Shown: positions 59,727-64,000 of the stretch, one piece after another
How the letters are laid out: every line of letters starts with the position of its first letter
Position numbering within the stretch: the stretch's first letter is position 1
Notes under the pieces: model-generated
Seen by the model: only the letters and a program-made list of their open reading frames with translations
Told to the model about the DNA's origin: nothing
Databases searched by the model: none
Translations under genes and position numbers: made by a program
Source of the DNA: Gandjariella thermophila
Lineage (GTDB): Bacteria > Actinomycetota > Actinomycetes > Mycobacteriales > Pseudonocardiaceae
Assembly: GCF_005405885.1 (NCBI RefSeq)
Contig: NZ_BJFL01000001.1
Coordinates: 310,001-374,000 of the forward strand
Length of the DNA: 64,000 bases
Direction: 5' to 3'

Positions 59727-61160
59727 ATGGCGCTTGACGTTCCGTCCGTGAACATCGCCGATCGGCTCGCCGCCCCGGAACGATCCGAACGGGAGCGACC
59801 CCGCCTGGCCGAGGGCGTCGAATTGCTGGGCGAATACCAGGGCTCCGGCTACCAGGATGCCCGGTACCTCGTCAGCCGGTCGGACCAGCAGACCCTGCTT
59901 CTCCCCGCGATCCCCTACCTGGTGCTCCGGCATGTCGACGGGCACCGTGACCTGCGCCAGGTGGCCGAGTTGGTCAGCGCCGAGTCCGGAATGCGGCTCG
60001 GCGCGGACGGGGTGCGGTTCCTGGTCGAGGAGAAGCTGGCACCGCTTGGCCTGGCCATGCTCGGCGACACCGCCAGCGCACCACCGAAGGCGAACCCGCT
60101 GCTGGCACTGCACGTGCGGCACTGGGTCATCCCGGCGAAGGTCGTCCGGGTGATCGGTCGCACGCTCGCGCCGCTGCACATGCCCGCCGTGGTCGTGGCC
60201 TTCCTCGCCGCACTGGTCACCCTGGACTGCTGGATGTTCACCTCCGGGCACGCCGACGCCGCGATCCGGCAGACCCTGGTCGACCCCGCCTTCCTGCTGG
60301 CGATGACCGGTCTCGCGCTCGCCTCGGTGTTCTTCCACGAGTTCGGGCATGCCTCCGCCTGCCACTACGGCGGCGCGCGTCCCGGTGCCATCGGAGCGGG
60401 GTTGTACCTGTTCTTCCCGTGCTTCTACACCAACGTCACCGACGCCTACCGGCTGAACCGGGCCGGCCGGCTCCGCACCGACCTCGGCGGGGTCTACTTC
60501 AACGCGGTGTTTATCGTCGTCCTCGGCGTCGCCTACCTCGCCACCGGATACCCGCCGCTGCTGGTCGCGGCTGTGCTCGGGCACGCCGAAATCATCCAGC
60601 AGCTGCCCCCGCTGGTGCGGATGGACGGCTACTACATCCTGGCCGACCTGGTCGGCGTGCCGAACCTGTTCGGCCACGTGCGACCCATCCTGCGCAGCAT
60701 CCTGCCGGGGCGACGCCGGCCGCGCTCCGGGCGCCACGCGATCGACCTGCGTCCCGGCGCCCGCCGGGTCGTGACGGCCTGGGTGCTGGTGGTGGTTCCG
60801 CTGCTGTTCGGCGGACTCGTCCTGATGGTGGTGCAACTGCCCAGCTACGCGGCGACCGCGTGGAACGGCGCCCTGCGGTACGCCGACATGGCGGCGCAGG
60901 CGTTCCTGCACCGGGAGATCGCCGAGACCGTGCTCGCCGTGTTCTCGCTGGCCCTGCTGGTCGTGCCCTGGGTGGGCATGGGGGCACTGCTCGTCCAGTC
61001 CCTCTGGCGGGCCATCCCCGCACTGGCGCGGCGCACCCGGCGCCGCCGGAGCGCGCCCGGTCGTTCCGGCGTGGTGGGGTCGCAGGCCGGTGTGCCCGCC
61101 GAACCGGCCCGGGCCGGTGTCCCGGCCGAGCGGTCGCGCCACGCGCGGTCGCCGGGCTGA
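59727..61160 (+). CDS. RRE-like/M50-type membrane zinc metalloprotease 3
   Basis: A 477-aa paralogue of the 53187 and 55346 proteins. RRE-like domain about 30-115 (EGVELLGEYQGSGYQDARYL, DGVRFLVEEKLAPLGLAM), zinc motif H204-E-F-G-H208 in FFHEFGHASACHYGGARPGA and RMDGYYILADLVGVPNLF. It is the most divergent copy and has a basic, repetitive C-terminal tail (QAGVPAEPARAGVPAERSR). ATG 59727 has GAGGAG upstream. No further gene of the system follows. Confidence 0.85.
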   Translation: MALDVPSVNIADRLAAPERSERERPRLAEGVELLGEYQGSGYQDARYLVSRSDQQTLLLPAIPYLVLRHVDGHRDLRQVAELVSAESGMRLGADGVRFLVEEKLAPLGLAMLGDTASAPPKANPLLALHVRHWVIPAKVVRVIGRTLAPLHMPAVVVAFLAALVTLDCWMFTSGHADAAIRQTLVDPAFLLAMTGLALASVFFHEFGHASACHYGGARPGAIGAGLYLFFPCFYTNVTDAYRLNRAGRLRTDLGGVYFNAVFIVVLGVAYLATGYPPLLVAAVLGHAEIIQQLPPLVRMDGYYILADLVGVPNLFGHVRPILRSILPGRRRPRSGRHAIDLRPGARRVVTAWVLVVVPLLFGGLVLMVVQLPSYAATAWNGALRYADMAAQAFLHREIAETVLAVFSLALLVVPWVGMGALLVQSLWRAIPALARRTRRRRSAPGRSGVVGSQAGVPAEPARAGVPAERSRHARSPG

Positions 61161-61202
61161 CCACCGGTGCGATGTGCGCGGCCGGCTGCGATACGCCCCG
61201 GT

Positions 61203-63026
61203 TCAGCCGGACGGCAGGACCACCATCGCGGAGCCGCCGCCGCGGCGGGTGGGTTCGGCGGCCGCCTCGATCCGTCCGCCGCCGTTGAACTCCAGGCCGG
61301 CGGCGGCGCCGATCTCCGGGGACGGGGTGAACGTCGACGGGGCGAGCACGAACCGCTGGCCGAGTCGCTCCAGCGCGGGCCGCTCCGGCGAGTTGAGGAA
61401 CGCCGGCTCGGCCTCGGTGACCGCGCTGTTGCGTTGCGAGGCGCGCGGCGCGGCGATCGCGTCCGGCAGGCTCATGCCCAGGTCGAGCCGGTTGACCAGG
61501 GTCTGCACCACGGTGGTGATGATGGTCGCGCCGCCAGGCGAGCCGACGGCCAGGAACGGCCGGCCGTCGCGGAGGACGATGGTCGGCGAGATGCTGCTGC
61601 GCGGCCGCTTGCCGCCGGCCGGCAGGTTCGGGTCCGGCGCGCCCGATGCGGGCGGGGCGAAGTCGAAGTCGGTCAGCTCGTTGTTGAGCAGGAAGCCGCG
61701 GTGCGGGACGGTGATCGCGGATCCGCCGGTCTGCTCGATGGTGAGCGTGTACGACGCGACATTGCCCCAGCGATCGGTGGCGACCAGGTGGGTGGTGGAG
61801 GTGCCCTCGTGGGGCTGCGGGGCGCCCTGCCCGGCGGCGCAGCCGGGGTCGGGGTGGTTCGGGTCGCCCGGGGCGACCGGGCTGGTCAGCGTGGCGGTGG
61901 GGCTGATCAGGCAGGCGCGGTCCTTGCCGAACTCGGGCGCGAGCAACCCGGCGGTGGGCACGTCGGCGTAGGCCGGGTCGCCCACCCAGCGGTTGCGGTC
62001 GGCGAAGGCGATCCGAGTGGCCTCCAGGTAGTGGTGCAGCGCCTGGACCCGGTCGCCCGCGGACAGGTGGAAGTTGTCCAGGATGTTCAGCGCCTCGCCC
62101 ACCGTAGTGCCGCCGGAGGACGACGGCGCCATGCCGTAGACGTCCAGGCCGTGGTAGGTGCTGCGGGTGGGCTGCCGGTCGATGGTCGTGTAACGGGCCA
62201 GGTCGGCGGGCTGCATCAGGCCGGGGCGGAACACCCGGTCGGAGTTCGGCGCGACCGGGGGGTGCTGCACGGTCCGCGCGATGTCCCGGCCCAGGTCACC
62301 GTGGTAGAGGGCGTCCACGCCGTCATGGGCGAGCTGCCGGTAGGTGGCGGCGAGGTCCGGGTTGCGGAACCGGGAGCCGACCACCGGCAGTCGCCCGCCG
62401 GGCAGGAACAGTTCGGCGGTGGACGTGACGTCCCGGAACCGCTTCTCGTTCATCGCGGTCTGGGCGCGGAAGTTGTCGTTGACGACGAAGCCCTCTTCGG
62501 CGATCCGGGTTGCCGGGCGCAGCGCCTCCCCCAGCGGCAGCGTGCCCCAGCGGCGCAGCGCCTCCGCCCAGGTCGCCGGGGTGCCGGGCACACCGACGGA
62601 CAGCCCGGAGTTGACCGCGTCGGCGAAGGCCAACGGCCTGCCGGTGGCCGGGTTGACGAAGGAGTCGGCGCGCATGGCCGCGGGCGCGGTCTCCCGGCCG
62701 TCGATGGTCTGCACCCGGCGGGTGCGCGCGTCGTAGTAGACGAAGTACCCGCCGCCACCGATGCCCGCCGAGTAGGGCTCCACCACGCCCAGCGCGGCGG
62801 CCGTGGCGACCGCCGCGTCGGCGGCGGTGCCGCCGCGGCGCAGCACGTCGATGCCGGCCTGGGTGGCGTACGGGTTCACGCTGGACACCGCTCCCCCGTA
62901 GCCGACCGCGACCGGGCTCTTCGCCGGCGGGTTCGGCGCGGCCGGCGCGGTCACCGCCGAGGAGGGCAGCAGCGCGACGGTGCACGCCGCGCACACCGAG
63001 GCGATCAGGGCCCTCCGCACACCCAT
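61203..63026 (-). CDS. ggt: secreted gamma-glutamyltransferase
   Basis: A 607-aa N-terminal-nucleophile hydrolase that cleaves gamma-glutamyl bonds of glutathione-like compounds outside the cell. A signal peptide is visible (MGVRRALIASVCAACTVALL, cleavage near AVTAPA). The large-subunit start has PYATQAGIDVLRRGGTAADA and GIGGGGYFVYYDART. Autocleavage produces the catalytic Thr in EGTSTTHLVATDRWG, and the small subunit keeps KRPRSSISPTIVL and GSPGGATIITTVVQ. The ATG at 63026 has GGAGGTTCG upstream; the open frame continues far upstream without meaning. Confidence 0.93.
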   Translation of the reverse strand: MGVRRALIASVCAACTVALLPSSAVTAPAAPNPPAKSPVAVGYGGAVSSVNPYATQAGIDVLRRGGTAADAAVATAAALGVVEPYSAGIGGGGYFVYYDARTRRVQTIDGRETAPAAMRADSFVNPATGRPLAFADAVNSGLSVGVPGTPATWAEALRRWGTLPLGEALRPATRIAEEGFVVNDNFRAQTAMNEKRFRDVTSTAELFLPGGRLPVVGSRFRNPDLAATYRQLAHDGVDALYHGDLGRDIARTVQHPPVAPNSDRVFRPGLMQPADLARYTTIDRQPTRSTYHGLDVYGMAPSSSGGTTVGEALNILDNFHLSAGDRVQALHHYLEATRIAFADRNRWVGDPAYADVPTAGLLAPEFGKDRACLISPTATLTSPVAPGDPNHPDPGCAAGQGAPQPHEGTSTTHLVATDRWGNVASYTLTIEQTGGSAITVPHRGFLLNNELTDFDFAPPASGAPDPNLPAGGKRPRSSISPTIVLRDGRPFLAVGSPGGATIITTVVQTLVNRLDLGMSLPDAIAAPRASQRNSAVTEAEPAFLNSPERPALERLGQRFVLAPSTFTPSPEIGAAAGLEFNGGGRIEAAAEPTRRGGGSAMVVLPSG

Positions 63027-63142
63027 CGAACCTCCACTCCGTGTCGTCGGACGCGCACTCCGCGCGGCCACCCCCGCCGAACCGGGCCGCACCTCGGCAC
63101 TCCACCCGAGGCTGGTTCGAGGTTCCCGGCCGAGGTTACCGA

Positions 63143-63658
63143 TCATTCGGTAGCCGCGCCCGGTGTCACCGCCTCGTCCTCGGACCACCGGCTCGACCAG
63201 CGCACCAGGGCGAGCGCGGCGACCAGCACGAAGATGATCGCCACGTTCGTGCCCACGTCCAGCAACTGGTGCTGGCTCTCCACCTCGCTGCCCGGTCCGA
63301 GGGCGACCTGCACGCCGATCGAGAGGATGTGCCGCAGCGCGGCGACGATCCCGATGATGAGGAACGGTTCGACGCTGAACCGGCCACGGGTGATGGCGAT
63401 CAGCACGCTGGAGTAGATCTCCAGGATGATCACGCCGAGCAGTAGGCCCTCGAACAGGTCGGCCAGCCGCACCCACCACGGGCCCTGCGCCCGCACCACG
63501 TCGACCAGGGTGGTGGCCAGCACGCCGAGCGCCGCGACGAGGAACAGCACCGCCACCAGGTAGAGCGCCAGCCGCTCCAGTCCGGCGAGTACCCGCAGCG
63601 CCCGGCCGCCGCCCCGGCCGACCGGGCGCGGGACCGACTCCGGCGTGGACGTGCCCAT
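63143..63658 (-). CDS. PsiE-family membrane protein
   Basis: A 171-aa membrane protein with four hydrophobic segments (LALYLVAVLFLVAALGVLAT, LFEGLLLGVIILEIYSSVLI, PFLIIGIVAALRHILSIGVQ, VAIIFVLVAALALV). The order and the EIYSSV and RHIL elements fit the phosphate-starvation-inducible PsiE family, whose function is not established. The ATG at 63658 has GGGAGGTGG upstream. Confidence 0.82.
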   Translation of the reverse strand: MGTSTPESVPRPVGRGGGRALRVLAGLERLALYLVAVLFLVAALGVLATTLVDVVRAQGPWWVRLADLFEGLLLGVIILEIYSSVLIAITRGRFSVEPFLIIGIVAALRHILSIGVQVALGPGSEVESQHQLLDVGTNVAIIFVLVAALALVRWSSRWSEDEAVTPGAATE

Positions 63659-64000
63659 CCCACCTCCCGGCGCGAACGTACCAACGTCCACATGCGACAG
63701 CGCGGCATGCCGCCGACCCGATCGGATGGATCCGGCCCCGTCCCGGAGGTCGGCGTGCGGTCCGCGCGGTGAAAACGCCTCGCATCCATTTCGCCAGCAA
63801 ATCGTTGTGTCCCCCGGCACCGGGTTCATCATCGAGGCGAGGGCGCGGCAATCTCAGCGGGGCGACCGACGGTCCCGACCGAAACAATTCCTCGGCAGAC
63901 CCGCCACCACGGTTACCAGGCACCATCGGGATCGCCCAGACCGACCGGTCGGTGAGGCGTACGGCATCCGCCGTTACCCCGACGGCCTGGCCGCATCCGC
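63659..64000. other. terminal region without a recognised gene
   Basis: About 340 bases at the window edge. Open frames here look like shadows; a gene might begin beyond 64000. Confidence 0.4.

Noticed and set aside
50663..61160. Interpretation of the peptide cassettes as daptide or lanthipeptide loci
   Set aside because: No aminotransferase, decarboxylase, methyltransferase or lanthionine synthetase is present, and the C-termini do not show the required residues.

Overview
The window is very GC-rich actinobacterial DNA with strong codon bias, so long mirror-image open frames occur on both strands. GTG starts, GTGA/ATGA stop-start overlaps, a hopanoid operon with two squalene-synthase-like genes, an F420/FMN-type split-barrel protein, a DevR/DevS hypoxia regulon, a graspetide locus and BTAD and coiled-coil DivIVA-like proteins all point to a filamentous actinomycete, most likely of the Pseudonocardiales. 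This assignment is inferred from gene content only.

Layout. 0-7 kb: STAS-domain stress signalling proteins, a HAD phosphatase, a short SD-led ORF, 4-alpha-glucanotransferase, a DUF885 protein and the 3' remnant of an AI-2E-type permease. 8-16.2 kb: hopanoid operon hpnC-hpnD-(two micro-ORFs)-hpnE-(two micro-ORFs)-polyprenyl synthase-shc-hpnG-hpnH, nearly all joints being 4-nt overlaps, closed by a 15-bp terminator. 16.3-20.2 kb: a graspetide (ATP-grasp RiPP) locus with divergent XRE regulator, precursor, ATP-grasp ligase and PIMT-like methyltransferase; the ligase and the methyltransferase each carry one frameshift. 20.2-24.5 kb: a leftward operon with a glycosyltransferase-WS/DGAT fusion, a 38-aa repeat peptide, a DMT transporter and an SDR.

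25-43.7 kb: a dormancy/hypoxia island. It holds phosphoketolase, two Acg-type nitroreductase-like proteins, CBS proteins, three universal stress proteins, a zinc alcohol dehydrogenase, a DevS-like kinase, acetate kinase, a DevR response regulator, a DUF1876 protein, an OsmC-like protein, an M50 membrane peptidase and a cupin. About ten DevR-box-like sequences (core GGGACCTTCGGCC) sit in its intergenic regions and tie it into one regulon; phosphoketolase plus acetate kinase would give ATP from sugar phosphates without respiration. 43.7-50.6 kb: a giant coiled-coil DivIVA-like protein, crtI-crtB carotenoid genes, a split-barrel oxidoreductase, a membrane protein and a MarR regulator.

50.6-61.2 kb is the most unusual region. 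A BTAD (SARP-like) regulator precedes three cassettes in which short peptide genes (56-74 aa, most with a conserved N-terminal E-L-L-P-x-R leader) are followed by strong hairpins and then by a membrane M50-type zinc protease with an N-terminal PqqD/RRE-like domain. There are six peptides and three proteases, plus two secreted proteins and no recognisable tailoring enzyme. Four peptide promoters share tandem GTGACG repeats with an 11-bp period, the arrangement expected for a SARP-type activator. I read this as an uncharacterised ribosomal-peptide processing or export system. The window ends with a macrodomain protein (58.4-58.9 kb, between cassettes), a secreted gamma-glutamyltransferase and a PsiE-family membrane protein.
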